DNA of 64,000 nucleotides, from positions 35,620-99,619 of the forward strand of contig NZ_LGUF01000007.1 in the NCBI RefSeq assembly GCF_001274725.1, in the 5' to 3' direction. The notes under the pieces were generated by a model, which did not search any database, had not been told where the DNA came from, and saw only the letters and a list, made by a program, of their open reading frames with translations. Positions within the stretch are counted from its first letter, which is position 1. Each line of letters begins with the position of its first letter. This document shows positions 43,078 through 52,013 of the stretch, one piece after another. The translations under genes were made by a program, and so were the position numbers. Origin of the DNA: Sporosarcina globispora. Lineage in GTDB: Bacteria; Bacillota; Bacilli; Bacillales; Cytobacillaceae.

Positions 43078-43785
43078 TTAGCATATACAAGTCTTCCGCT
43101 TAACCCCGACCCGGCCCTTAGATTCCACCTTCTCAATATATTCCTTGGCCAAAGGTACTTTACAGGCTGTGTTCCCGACATCTACATGCACCTTCCCGAT
43201 ATGTTCTGCAACGATCTTCGCTTCCTCATTCAGCTCCGGGACATAAGAGCCCACGGAGATGACAAAGCCGTTCATCACATACCTTACTCGGTTTTTTTCT
43301 TCATGAATGGTATTTTTAACTTTAGTCAATAATGCTCTTATTTCACTGACATCCACCTTATCATTAGGTGTGATCGATACATAATTAGAATAAGTACTCC
43401 AGCCGCAGACAGAAACCATTTCATCCTCCGATTCGATCCACTCCCGGGCCAATTCAAGGGCATAATCACTTTCCGCTGCCACCTGGGCAACTGTATATTC
43501 TGCAGGCATGTACCAATAAGCCTTTTCAGCCCAGTCCTGTAAAGTCTCTTTTGTCATTAGCTTCGGATTGACAGATAGCCCTGCCAAGTACATTGCATCA
43601 TGATTGTTTGATTCATATAATTTCAATGCCAGCTCATGATCCTTCTTTACATGCTTCACCAGCTTTTTCAAATCTCCAACCTTCACGCCAAAAAAAGGCT
43701 CCTTCGCCCCGTGATTCATATAGATCCTCTTCGTCTGATCAGAACCAAGCTCCTCAAGCTTTTGCATGATTTCTTCGTAAGTCAT
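43078..43785 (-). CDS. DNA alkylation repair protein (AlkD-type HEAT repeats)
   Basis: 235 residues from ATG 43785 (GGGTGAAAGAG upstream; TTG 43806 adds seven). All-helical HEAT-like repeats: GVKVGDLKKLVKHVKKDHEL, LYESNNHDAMYLAGL, SVCGWSTYSNYVS and VRYVMNGFVISVGSYV. The AlkD family excises bulky cationic alkylated bases, while a large branch (DUF-type) has no proven glycosylase activity. Convergent with the cupin gene. Confidence 0.82.
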   Translation of the reverse strand: MTYEEIMQKLEELGSDQTKRIYMNHGAKEPFFGVKVGDLKKLVKHVKKDHELALKLYESNNHDAMYLAGLSVNPKLMTKETLQDWAEKAYWYMPAEYTVAQVAAESDYALELAREWIESEDEMVSVCGWSTYSNYVSITPNDKVDVSEIRALLTKVKNTIHEEKNRVRYVMNGFVISVGSYVPELNEEAKIVAEHIGKVHVDVGNTACKVPLAKEYIEKVESKGRVGVKRKTCIC

Positions 43786-43964
43786 CTCTTTCACCCTTTC
43801 ACCCAATAGCCACCTGCCTTTACATTATCGGCCTTGATCATTTACTTTAAGCCAAAATTTGAATGATTCTTCGATTAACTGAATGTCACTGCTGCTGCCG
43901 AAGCAAGCAAAAAGGGACACCACATTCTTATTATAAGTTCTCCTTCATGAGCATTCCGCCTTCT

Positions 43965-44576
43965 TTATCCAGCCAATAAATAGAGGAGTTCAAATCGTTC
44001 TATTAAAAATAGAATAACTGCTGCGAGAGGGATAATTCTTATGCGCTGATAATGAGTTTTAGGTAATACAATCCACAAAAACACTGCTAACAGCAAAACA
44101 AAGCCTTTTGGGATGGAGAAAGTATAGAAAAAGCTAAAGCCTTCACCAATGAGCAGGCTGATCGGCATCGCAGCACAAAATGCTGCAGGCCACCCTTCCC
44201 CTCTCGCAAACCATACAGCATAGCCGCATACTGGAGAAAGCAAGGCAATGCCTCCCCAATAGATAAATTGGGATTTTGGAAAAAAACCGAACAAAACCAT
44301 GGAATACAAATAGTAAGCTGACAGCATCGCTGCGAAGAACACAAAAACATGCAAAACTGCAGCTAAAGGTGAACGGCTCCAGACTGCAAGCAAAGTGGCC
44401 GCGGCAATCCAGAAACCAAGGCCAGATCCAATTAACCCTAAAACGGAACCATCCGTATATTTTGCAAGGAACCCTAACAAAGTGCCCGCCATGAATATGG
44501 CCAAAACAATTCCAATTTTCCGCATCAAGTGAGGATTCGTTTCAGTACTTACATTTTCCGGACCTTTCATGGGCAC
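43965..44576 (-). CDS. Polytopic membrane protein, DUF6518-like
   Basis: 203 residues (GTG 44576, AGGAGG 10 nt upstream). About six hydrophobic helices: IGIVLAIFMAGTLLGFLAKY, SGLGFWIAAATLLAVWS, and further ones to the C-terminus. The spacing fits the DUF6518 family by eye only. No operon partner. Confidence 0.6.
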   Translation of the reverse strand: MPMKGPENVSTETNPHLMRKIGIVLAIFMAGTLLGFLAKYTDGSVLGLIGSGLGFWIAAATLLAVWSRSPLAAVLHVFVFFAAMLSAYYLYSMVLFGFFPKSQFIYWGGIALLSPVCGYAVWFARGEGWPAAFCAAMPISLLIGEGFSFFYTFSIPKGFVLLLAVFLWIVLPKTHYQRIRIIPLAAVILFLIERFELLYLLAG

Positions 44577-44712
44577 ATTTCTTAAGCCTCCTATCCACTA
44601 AATACTCTTGAATACCGCAAAACTCTTTTCAAACCAACCCCTCCTGCCCAAATATATCTCCAAAATTTATTTTACCGTAATTTGGACATTAACTAGGTGA
44701 CTCTCATAAAAA

Positions 44713-44740
44713 AGCCTGCCCTCATTATTAAGGAGGCAGG
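44713..44740 (-). terminator. Terminator of methyltransferase gene
   Basis: GCCTGCC / GGCAGGC stem with T6 on the minus strand. Confidence 0.75.
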
Positions 44741-44751
44741 CAGTATAAACC

Positions 44752-45531
44752 CTAGAGTTCTCTCACCTTCCTGCAAACATAAACCATCCCATAGCTATCA
44801 GATGTGACAGGTGTCTCCTTCCAATCACTAAATGCATGAACAATCTCCATTCCGTTATTCAATAGAAGCCGGTCCATTTCTCTCGGGAAAACATACCGCA
44901 GGTTTATTCCAGTTCTTTTTTCATCTACTTGAATTCCTTCTTTATCATAAAATCTTCTAATGGTGGTATAGTGCTGAATCTGACTTAGCGAGTCGTACGT
45001 ACTGATTGTATAAACATCCACTTTATTTTGACTAACAGGGTCTATATACGTTTTCCAATACTCTTCTTCTGAAGACTGCAGCAGCTCTTCCACACTGGGA
45101 AACCTCGTTCCAAAGATAAAGATGCCACCGGGCTCCAGGTGTTTATTAACAGATGATAAGAAATCATCCTGATCTTCATTCGTTAAAAAATGCTGAAAGG
45201 AATTTCCGACTGAGAACATGAACGGACTCTTCACATTCAGGCTGAGCCCTCGGCAATCCTGCTCCACCCATTTGATTTGCAGACCAAGCCCCGTTGATTT
45301 CTCCCTTGCAAGCTCTAACATACCACTATGGGCATCAACTCCAATCAGTTGATGATCCTTCTTTGCCATTGGTATGGTCGCCCGTCCTGTCCCGCAGGCT
45401 AAATCAATGATGGGTCCACCCGTTTTTGTAGCCCATTTCAGCAAATAGGGAACTTCCTCCAGAAAGGAGTTATTCTCTTTATCATATAAAATTGGATCAT
45501 CGTATTCTTCTGTATTTTTTATAGTATCCAG
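44752..45531 (-). CDS. Class I SAM-dependent methyltransferase, probable CTG start
   Basis: 259 residues if started at CTG 45531, 8 nt after AAGGAG. The first ATG (45444) has no ribosome binding site and would cut off the EYDDPILYDKENNSFLEE region normally found at the N-terminus of this family. SAM-binding motif IIDLACGTGRATIPMA, then GVDAHSGMLELA and MFSVGNSFQHF. The start lies 2 nt after the stop of the upstream small frame, so it is probably coupled. Substrate unknown. Confidence 0.78.
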   Translation of the reverse strand: MDTIKNTEEYDDPILYDKENNSFLEEVPYLLKWATKTGGPIIDLACGTGRATIPMAKKDHQLIGVDAHSGMLELAREKSTGLGLQIKWVEQDCRGLSLNVKSPFMFSVGNSFQHFLTNEDQDDFLSSVNKHLEPGGIFIFGTRFPSVEELLQSSEEEYWKTYIDPVSQNKVDVYTISTYDSLSQIQHYTTIRRFYDKEGIQVDEKRTGINLRYVFPREMDRLLLNNGMEIVHAFSDWKETPVTSDSYGMVYVCRKVREL

Positions 45532-45533
45532 AT

Positions 45534-45750
45534 TTATTTCTCCTTTCTATCTTCAAATGAAGTTTCACTTCTAGCTTCAATTTTATGAGGTTCCATGCTG
45601 ATCTTCCTGACTAGCCCATTATCCAAGTCATCAATTGGGGTAAAATTATTGCTTGTTATGTCTCTTCTGGACTTAAACATCCGAAAAGAATATAAATTAT
45701 CAAACCTATTACTGGGATTAATAATATATAGCACTTCTCCCACCTCATAT
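45534..45750 (-). pseudogene. Small membrane protein, probably frameshifted
   Basis: The first part in one phase (ATG 45748) reads MRWEKCYILLIPVIGLIIYI and LFGCLSPEET, a helix of PLDc_N-like type, then stops. The second part in another phase reads RRDITSNNFTPIDDLDNGLV and continues to EDRKEK at 45534. Both segments look coding, and one indel around 45680 would join them. Located directly before the methyltransferase start. Confidence 0.4.
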
Positions 45751-45753
45751 CCG

Positions 45754-45852
45754 TTATTTCTTAAACAGCCGATAAACAATAATAATTCCACTTGCTATCA
45801 GGAACAGAAGTAAAAGCAGAATCAGTCCCGGAACACCTATATTAGCTATCAA
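45754..45852 (-). CDS. Tiny single-helix membrane peptide
   Basis: 32 residues from TTG 45852, 7 nt after AAGGAGG: IANIGVPGLILLLLLFLIAS, then GIIIVYRLFKK. One hydrophobic helix with a basic C-terminal end, like the N-terminal helix of PLDc_N-type proteins. It may be the front half of the same broken gene that follows. Confidence 0.4.
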   Translation of the reverse strand: MIANIGVPGLILLLLLFLIASGIIIVYRLFKK

Positions 45853-46114
45853 ATCTGTACCTCCTTCCAGCCTATAGTTTAGACTCTCTCTTTATTTAAA
45901 CCTTTTTACACAAACATTTCTTCTTAAATATGTGAATTTTCAACGAAATTAAAAAACAGTAAAAAACGATCATGAATACTTGTCGTATTTTTTTACAAAA
46001 AAGGATAATTTTAATTCATAAAGAATAAAATGTTACATCTGCTGAATTAGGTGCGGACCTTACAGCACTGCAAGGGAAAACGAGAAAATATGAGGAAAAA
46101 GGGGATTGAAACAC
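45853..46114. other. Intergenic region
   Basis: AT-rich divergent promoter region between the leftward small membrane gene and the rightward YiaA/B-like gene. No other feature seen. Confidence 0.4.
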
Positions 46115-46369
46115 ATGCAAAAGTATAGAAGGAGAAACACGCCGGCTTTTACATTTTTAGCATATTTTACACTGATTGCCGGTGTCGGCTTGTTTTTGAT
46201 CGGACTTTACAATGCTGATATGGAACTTAATGAAAAAGGGTACTATATTGCGGTCATGCTCCTTGTGGCCGTTGGCTCTATTCTGACTCAGAAAGTAACC
46301 CGGGATAATGCAGAAGATGCGGAAATCTTGGCTGAGCAAGAGCGCAGATCGGCTAAAATTGAGCAATAA
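46115..46369 (+). CDS. YiaA/YiaB-like two-helix membrane protein
   Basis: 84 residues from ATG 46115 (GAGGAAAAAGGGG upstream). Two helices (FTFLAYFTLIAGVGLFLIGL and GYYIAVMLLVAVGSILTQKV) joined by NADMELNEK, the YiaAB pattern, and a charged tail. Function unknown. Confidence 0.78.
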   Translation: MQKYRRRNTPAFTFLAYFTLIAGVGLFLIGLYNADMELNEKGYYIAVMLLVAVGSILTQKVTRDNAEDAEILAEQERRSAKIEQ

Positions 46370-46427
46370 ATACACAGGCTCCAGAACACTGCTGTTGGGC
46401 AAGTTCTTTTATTAAAATAAAAATCTA

Positions 46428-46457
46428 TTGACTTTAACACTTAAAAGCGTTTAAGAT
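46428..46457 (+). promoter_or_regulatory. Promoter of the phhA leader
   Basis: TTGACT (46428-46433) and TAAGAT (46452-46457), 18-bp spacer. The dyad CTTAAAAGCGTTTAA sits between and over the -10 box, a place where a bound repressor would block the polymerase. Confidence 0.65.
46437..46454. repeat. Operator-like repeat, copy 1
   Basis: ACACTTAAAAGCGTTTAA; its core TTAAA-AGCG-TTTAA is a dyad. An identical 18-bp copy is at 46726-46743, 289 bp away on the other side of the T-box. Confidence 0.75.
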
Positions 46458-46464
46458 ATAAAGC

Positions 46465-46709
46465 ATCCTAATACTTAAATGCTATGAAGGAATTGAAGTA
46501 GTGGTATCCTCCCTGTTGCAGAGAGCTGGTGGTGCTGAAAACCAGTACAAAGGAGATCATGAATTACGTTTCTGGAGCTTCTTATTTCTATTGCTGAAAT
46601 AAGACGGTTTAGCCGTTATTCTGTGAAGAGGTAAGTTCTTTGCTTACAATCAGGGTGGTACCGCGAATAAATTCGTCCCTGCTGAATGAAAATTCAGCAG
46701 GGATTTTTT
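46465..46709 (+). promoter_or_regulatory. T-box leader of phhA, probably tyrosine-specific
   Basis: Stem I begins about 46465 (ATGAAGGAATTGAAGTAG... GCAGAGAGCTGGTGGTGC). The T-box sequence AGGGTGGTACCGCG is at 46652-46665, and the terminator TCCCTGCTGAAT / ATTCAGCAGGGA with T6 is at 46676-46709. In the specifier region (GAATTACGTTTCTGGAGC, about 46560) TAC, a Tyr codon, is the likely specifier; the alternative reading TTA (Leu) makes no sense for the gene. Uncharged tRNA-Tyr would therefore allow phhA transcription, raising tyrosine synthesis from phenylalanine. Confidence 0.88.
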
Positions 46710-46725
46710 ATATCTTTTTACTTTC

Positions 46726-46743
46726 ACACTTAAAAGCGTTTAA
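46726..46743. repeat. Operator-like repeat, copy 2
   Basis: An identical copy of the 18 bp at 46437-46454, located between the T-box terminator and the phhA ribosome binding site. Confidence 0.75.
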
Positions 46744-46773
46744 TCACAAAATCAACAAAAGGAGACATACACT

Positions 46774-48504
46774 ATGAAAAAATCGATACCCGTACACTTA
46801 CGTCCATTTACAGCCCAGCAGCATTACAATGCATACAGCCCCATTGATCATGCAGTTTGGAGATATGTAATGAAGCAAAATCATCATTTCCTTGAGGACA
46901 TCGCTCATGATGCCTTCACTTCAGGCATGAAGTCATCTGGCATTTCCATCGATAGCATTCCAAGGGTAAGTGAAATGAACGATCATTTAGATAAAATCGG
47001 CTGGGGAGCGGTCATTGTCGACGGATTGATTCCCGGCACAGCGTTTTTTGATTTTCAGGCACATGGCATCCTTCCAATTGCGACAGATATACGTCAGAAG
47101 ACGAATATCGAATACACACCCGCTCCTGACATTCTACATGAAGCAGCAGGCCATGCGCCGATTCTATTCGATGAAACTTACTCAGAGTTTGTTAAATTAA
47201 TAGGAAATATCGGCGCCAACGCTTTTGCGACAAAAGAAGAACATGAGGTATTTGAAGCAACCAGGCATTTATCGATTGTCATGGAAAGTCCCAATTCAAC
47301 AGAAGAAGAAATTGAAGCAGCCAAACAGCGATTAAAGGAAAAACAGCAGCTCGTAAAAGGACTTTCCGAAGCTGAGCAAATCTCCAGAATCTTCTGGTGG
47401 ACGGTTGAATTTGGCCTGATGGGCGACCTGCAGCAGCCCAAAATCTTCGGTGCAGGACTGCTGTCATCTGTAGGCGAAAGCAGACATTGCCTGTCCGATC
47501 AGGTGGTGAAACACCGGTTCACGATTGAAGACGCGATTAACACCAGCTATGATGTTACTTCCATGCAGACTCAGCTATTTGTTTGTGAAAGCTTTGAACA
47601 ATTGATTGAGGAAGTGACGGGATTCGGCGAGTCGATGGCCTTCAGGCATGGCGGTACAGCAGCCATTGAGAAAGCGATCGCTTCAAATCAGGTTGCGCAC
47701 ATCGAATTAAATTCTGGAATTCAGCTTACTGGTCTTTTCACAGATATCATTAAGGATGTGGACGGGGAAGCCATCTATGTAAAAACGTCAGGTCCAAGTG
47801 CCCTTTCGATTCAAAACGAACAAATCGATCACCATGGTCCTAATATTCACAGTGAAGGGTTTGGGGCGCCTATAGGAAAACTTGCTGGAGGCATTCAGCT
47901 GGAGAATCAAACTGAACAGAGCCTGAAGAAGCTCGGCATCGAGATGAATAAAATGATGCAAATCACCTTCGAAAGCGGTATAGAAATTTCCGGACATGTG
48001 ACGAATCTATTATTTAATCATGAATCCCTTGTTTTAATAACACTTGAAGAATGCCTCGTTAAAAAGGGAGAAGAAATCTTGTTCCATCCGACTTGGGGCA
48101 CATATGATTTAGCTGTAGGCAGCCAGATTGCATCAGCTCGGCCAATCGCAGCTGATTTCGCTGCATTCCACGGGGAATCTGTTATGAATGAAGAACGACA
48201 AAAAGAAGGAACAACCCTTACGCCTCTAGAAAAACTATATGCGGAAGTAAGACAAATCCGGGAAACGATTTTCCCTCAGGATGTCCTTCTTCACAGTGTT
48301 ATCGGAAAAATTCTCGATGAATTCCCGGAAGAATGGCTGCTTCAGCTGGAAGTTCTGGAACTGCTTGAAAGACATGACAAAGAATCACCTTTGAAAAAGC
48401 TGCTCCTGGACCAGCTTGAAAAGTTAAGTAAGGAAGAACGCTTTGTCCGCCTGATTCAAAACGGACTCGATGTCATCTTTGATCGGAGGCATGTATCGGT
48501 ATGA
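46774..48504 (+). CDS. phhA: Phenylalanine 4-monooxygenase
   Basis: 576 residues; GGAG upstream. Hydroxylates phenylalanine to tyrosine with tetrahydrobiopterin and iron. Iron ligands: His122 and His127 in DILHEAAGHAP, and Glu212 in WWTVEFGLMG. The ~300-residue catalytic region is followed by ~270 residues typical of the long Bacillus-type PhhA, of unknown role, lacking an ACT domain. A T-box precedes it, and phhB overlaps its end by 4 nt. Confidence 0.95.
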   Translation: MKKSIPVHLRPFTAQQHYNAYSPIDHAVWRYVMKQNHHFLEDIAHDAFTSGMKSSGISIDSIPRVSEMNDHLDKIGWGAVIVDGLIPGTAFFDFQAHGILPIATDIRQKTNIEYTPAPDILHEAAGHAPILFDETYSEFVKLIGNIGANAFATKEEHEVFEATRHLSIVMESPNSTEEEIEAAKQRLKEKQQLVKGLSEAEQISRIFWWTVEFGLMGDLQQPKIFGAGLLSSVGESRHCLSDQVVKHRFTIEDAINTSYDVTSMQTQLFVCESFEQLIEEVTGFGESMAFRHGGTAAIEKAIASNQVAHIELNSGIQLTGLFTDIIKDVDGEAIYVKTSGPSALSIQNEQIDHHGPNIHSEGFGAPIGKLAGGIQLENQTEQSLKKLGIEMNKMMQITFESGIEISGHVTNLLFNHESLVLITLEECLVKKGEEILFHPTWGTYDLAVGSQIASARPIAADFAAFHGESVMNEERQKEGTTLTPLEKLYAEVRQIRETIFPQDVLLHSVIGKILDEFPEEWLLQLEVLELLERHDKESPLKKLLLDQLEKLSKEERFVRLIQNGLDVIFDRRHVSV

Positions 48505-48797
48505 CCAAATTATATGAAGAAGAAATAACCCGGCACCTGTCCGCATTGCCAGACTGGAAAAGAAAAGACAGTAAGTGGATTGAACGCCGTTTCCGTTTCA
48601 AAGAATATTTAGACGGTATCGCATTCGTTAATAAAGTAGCAGCTCTTGCCGAAAAGGAAAATCATCATCCTTTTATCACCATTCAATACAAAATGGTGAT
48701 TGTCTCCCTCACTTCCTGGAGTGAAAACGGACTGACAGAGCTTGATTTCAAGCTATCCAGGCAGATTAATGCGGTTTATCTTGCAGACCATTTTTAG
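48501..48797 (+). CDS. phhB: Pterin-4-alpha-carbinolamine dehydratase
   Basis: 98 residues, start overlapping the phhA stop as ATGA. The family motif EKENHHPFITIQYKMVIVSL contains the catalytic His pair. It dehydrates the carbinolamine product of PhhA so that the pterin cofactor can be recycled. Second and last gene of the operon. Confidence 0.95.
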   Translation: MTKLYEEEITRHLSALPDWKRKDSKWIERRFRFKEYLDGIAFVNKVAALAEKENHHPFITIQYKMVIVSLTSWSENGLTELDFKLSRQINAVYLADHF

Positions 48798-48811
48798 AAA
48801 GATCTAAACAA

Positions 48812-48851
48812 AAAATCCCCATTTAGAATACAAACTAAATGGGGATTTTTC
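48812..48851. terminator. Bidirectional terminator between phhB and mccB
   Basis: ATCCCCATTTAG / CTAAATGGGGAT stem, A-rich on one side and T5 on the other. Confidence 0.85.
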
Positions 48852-49979
48852 CTATAATGCTGACTGCAAATCCTCTATTAAATCTTCTGCATCTTCCAAA
48901 CCAACCGAAATTCGGATTAGACCATCTGTAATTCCTAGTTCCAGACGGCGTTCCCTCGGAATCGACGCATGCGTCATTTTGGCTGGAAGGGAAATTAAGC
49001 TTTCAACCGCACCCAAACTTTCTGCCAGCGTGAAGAATTTTACCTTTCTCAGCACCTCTTCTGCCTTTTCACCGCTGCCTGCATCAAAGGAAATCATTCC
49101 GCCAAAACCTCGCGCCTGCTTCGTGTGAATGTCATGGCCTTTATGATTTTCAAACCCAGGGTAATAAACCTTTGAAACCTGCGGGTGATTAGCAAGAAAA
49201 TCTGCCACTCTTTTCGCATTCTCTTCAATCTCCTCCATCCGAACGGCCAGTGTCCTGATCCCCCTGACTAAAAGCCAGCTATCCTGCGGCCCCAGAACAG
49301 CACCAATTGAATTTTGGATAAAATGCATATCTGCCGTCAGCTGTTCCGAATTCACCACAACCAGGCCTGCAACAACATCACTATGGCCTCCTATATATTT
49401 GGTAGCACTATGCAGGACAATATCTGCACCTAATTCAATCGGATTCTGCCAATAAGGCGTACTGAAGGTATTATCCACAATCATTAGCAGGTTTTTGGAT
49501 TTTGCCAGTTTGGAGATTCCGGCAAGGTCTGTAATCTTCAGCAACGGATTTGTCGGTGTCTCAACATAGATAGCTTTTGTATTTTCCTGTATCGCGTCCT
49601 CTACAGCATTCAGATCACTTGTATCCACAAAGGTTACATCTACATTATATTTAGTCAAAACCTTTGTCACTAATCGATAAGAACCACCATATACATCATC
49701 TGTGAAAATAACATGATCTCCTGTTGAAAATAAGTGCATTACAGAAGAAATGGCGGCCATGCCGGAACCGAAAGCAAAGCTGTGGTATCCGCCTTCCAGA
49801 TCCTTTATTAATTCCTCAAGAGCATGCCTGGTGGGATTTCCCGTTCTTGCGTACTCATAAACAAAATTGCCCACACCATCTTGTTTAAACGTACTGGCAT
49901 GGTGGACAGGTATAGAGACTGCACCAGTATGTTCATCTCTGGAGATGCCGCCGTGAATCATTTGAGTTTTCTTTCTCAT
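48852..49979 (-). CDS. mccB: Cystathionine gamma-lyase / homocysteine gamma-lyase
   Basis: 375-residue PLP enzyme of the Cys/Met metabolism family: GSGMAAISSVMHLF, VETPTNPLLKITD, PLP Lys in LHSATKYIGGHSDVVAG, and SLGAVESLISLPA. With mccA, which it overlaps by 4 nt, it performs reverse transsulfuration from homocysteine to cysteine. The B. subtilis order is yrrT-mtnN-yrhA-yrhB; here the yrrT homologue is divergent and mtnN is absent. Confidence 0.92.
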   Translation of the reverse strand: MRKKTQMIHGGISRDEHTGAVSIPVHHASTFKQDGVGNFVYEYARTGNPTRHALEELIKDLEGGYHSFAFGSGMAAISSVMHLFSTGDHVIFTDDVYGGSYRLVTKVLTKYNVDVTFVDTSDLNAVEDAIQENTKAIYVETPTNPLLKITDLAGISKLAKSKNLLMIVDNTFSTPYWQNPIELGADIVLHSATKYIGGHSDVVAGLVVVNSEQLTADMHFIQNSIGAVLGPQDSWLLVRGIRTLAVRMEEIEENAKRVADFLANHPQVSKVYYPGFENHKGHDIHTKQARGFGGMISFDAGSGEKAEEVLRKVKFFTLAESLGAVESLISLPAKMTHASIPRERRLELGITDGLIRISVGLEDAEDLIEDLQSAL

Positions 49980-50911
49980 TGTTCATCCTCCTCATAAATA
50001 GATTTACTTAAATACCGCTCACTGCTGTCAGGAAAAATAGTGACAATATTCGTGCCTGGTGAAGCTTTCTCAGCTTCTCTCAGTGCTGCTTCGAAAGCAG
50101 CTCCTGATGAGCTTCCAACTAAGTGTCCCTGAAGCAATGCCAGTTCCTTCACTCGTTTAAAGGCATCTTTATCTGAAATGGTATGAATGGAGTCAAATAA
50201 GCCTGTTTCCATATACGGGGGCAAAAACTCCATCCCAATTCCTTCAGTACGATGAGGCCCTGCCTTTCCTCCATTTATAATGGAGCCTTCCGGTTCAACG
50301 ATAACTGTCCTTATCTTTGAATTCTGTTCTTTGAAATATTTTGCGCATCCCATGAACGTACCTCCAGTCCCTGCTCCAGCTGCAAAAATATCAATCTTCC
50401 CATCTAACTCTTCGAAAATCTCAGGTCCCAATGTTTCGTAATACGTTTGAGGGTTGTTTTCGTTGCTGAATTGCTGAGGACTGTAGGAATTCGGTATCTT
50501 CAGCAATAGTTCTTCTGCCTTCTTAATAGCACCTTCCATTCCTTCTTCAGTCGGCGTATTGATCACTTCTGCCCCTAACGCCTTCATTAACTCTTGTTTT
50601 TCAATGCTAAATTTTTGAGGTACGACACAGATGATCTTGATCTTCGTTCCAACAGCAGCCAAAGCCAGACCGATCCCGGTATTCCCTGCTGTCGGTTCAA
50701 TTACAACCCCATCTTCCGGAAGCAGCCCATCCTCAATCCCTATCTGAATCAGCTTCTGTCCTAACCGGTCCTTTACACTGCCGCCCGGATTAAAATATTC
50801 AAGCTTAGCGAATACATTAACTCCTAAAGGAATAGCATAGTGTTTGATTTTCACAAGCGGAGTATGCCCAATCAGTTCTTTCACACTGCTGTAATAGTTC
50901 ATTGATGACAC
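49976..50911 (-). CDS. mccA: O-acetylserine-dependent cystathionine beta-synthase
   Basis: 311-residue cysteine synthase family enzyme, PLP Lys in NPGGSVKDRLGQ, the phosphate-binding PTAGNTGIGLA and GAGTGGTFMG. GGAGGTG upstream. The adjacent mccB and divergent yrrT homologue indicate the YrhA type, joining O-acetylserine with homocysteine, rather than ordinary CysK. Confidence 0.92.
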   Translation of the reverse strand: MSSMNYYSSVKELIGHTPLVKIKHYAIPLGVNVFAKLEYFNPGGSVKDRLGQKLIQIGIEDGLLPEDGVVIEPTAGNTGIGLALAAVGTKIKIICVVPQKFSIEKQELMKALGAEVINTPTEEGMEGAIKKAEELLLKIPNSYSPQQFSNENNPQTYYETLGPEIFEELDGKIDIFAAGAGTGGTFMGCAKYFKEQNSKIRTVIVEPEGSIINGGKAGPHRTEGIGMEFLPPYMETGLFDSIHTISDKDAFKRVKELALLQGHLVGSSSGAAFEAALREAEKASPGTNIVTIFPDSSERYLSKSIYEEDEQ

Positions 50912-51253
50912 CTCCTTTTTTTCACAAAATGTTTATGAAAATACGTTTCTCCATACCGCTTTTTTATCCAGCATTTTTCAGGCAAGTTCTTTTGTCCATT
51001 TCAGACTATGGCTGGCTGTTTCTTTGCACGCTGGCACTTCTGCTGCACCCAAGCACATCTTTCAATTGTTAAAGCTTTCAACGTTCATCTTTTTGATTGT
51101 CATTACAATAACTCCAATCTTTACAATTCTTATTATTCCTACTTGCATACTATGTTTTAATCCTGGATTTGTCAATTATCTAACTTAAATATTGATTTAC
51201 CAATAATTCCGAACCTTTTAGAATAAAAAGAAGTTGCAATACCCACCACCAAT
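50912..51253. other. Divergent promoter region mccA/yrrT
   Basis: No gene. Holds the leftward mccA promoter; the CymR-like box lies at its right edge. No S-box or T-box motif seen. Confidence 0.5.
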
Positions 51254-51276
51254 TCATACTATACCAATAGGTATTA
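51254..51276. promoter_or_regulatory. CymR-box-like site before yrrT homologue
   Basis: The 23-bp stretch starting TCATACTATACC and ending AATAGGTATTA fits the published CymR consensus TAWWNCNNTNNN-AATNGGAATTW with about two mismatches. It ends 29 bp before the yrrT start. CymR is known to repress the yrrT-mccAB operon in B. subtilis. Confidence 0.55.
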
Positions 51277-51305
51277 TATGATTTTAAAAGGGAGTGTATT
51301 CATTT

Positions 51306-51941
51306 ATGGGCCGTGAATTTGTTGAACTTTTTGACCACTGGGCTGAATCATACGATCAGTCGGTAATCGGAAAAGATCTCGAATACAAAGAGGTATTTTT
51401 GAATTACGAACATATCCTTAAAGAGGTTGCCAATCTTGTGAGCGGCAATGTAATCGAGTTTGGTGTAGGCACTGGTAACTTGACACAAAAACTGCTGGAA
51501 AAAGGGGCTAATGTGACTGGAATCGAACCTTCTTCAGCTATGAGGGAAAAAGCGAGTGAAAAACTTTCAAATGTTCCGTTACTAAATGGTGATTTCCTGG
51601 ACTTTCAAATAAATAGCCCAATAGATGCCTTCGTTAGCACTTACGCTTTTCATCACTTGAAGGACACCGAAAAAGCTCAAGCCATCACAAAATACAGCTC
51701 TCTTCTTTCAAAGGGCGGCAAAGTGGTTTTTGCAGATACCGTCTTTAAAAGTGAAGAAGATAAACAGTCTGTCATCAAAGAGGCCAAAAAGAATCATTTT
51801 TTCAGTTTGGCACAGGACTTGGAAACTGAGTATTACACAACGATCCCAGTATTGGATGAGATCTTTCAATCCAATGGTTTTTCGGTCCAGTTTAAACAGC
51901 TCAATCGGTTTGTGTGGCTTATACACGCTTTGAAATTATGA
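51306..51941 (+). CDS. yrrT: Class I SAM methyltransferase, YrrT-like
   Basis: 211 residues from ATG 51306 (GGGAGTG upstream; a GTG four codons earlier lacks spacing). The sequence follows B. subtilis YrrT closely in pattern: MGREFVELFDHWAESYDQSV, VIEFGVGTGNLTQKLL, GIEPSSAMREKASEKL, VSTYAFHHLKD and VFADTVF. YrrT's substrate is not established; it is linked to methionine-to-cysteine conversion. Confidence 0.85.
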   Translation: MGREFVELFDHWAESYDQSVIGKDLEYKEVFLNYEHILKEVANLVSGNVIEFGVGTGNLTQKLLEKGANVTGIEPSSAMREKASEKLSNVPLLNGDFLDFQINSPIDAFVSTYAFHHLKDTEKAQAITKYSSLLSKGGKVVFADTVFKSEEDKQSVIKEAKKNHFFSLAQDLETEYYTTIPVLDEIFQSNGFSVQFKQLNRFVWLIHALKL

Positions 51942-52013
51942 AAATCTGTGACAAATAGGAATAATAAGAATTAAGATAAAATTATTAAATATAAATTGCC
52001 GATCAGTCAGCTG

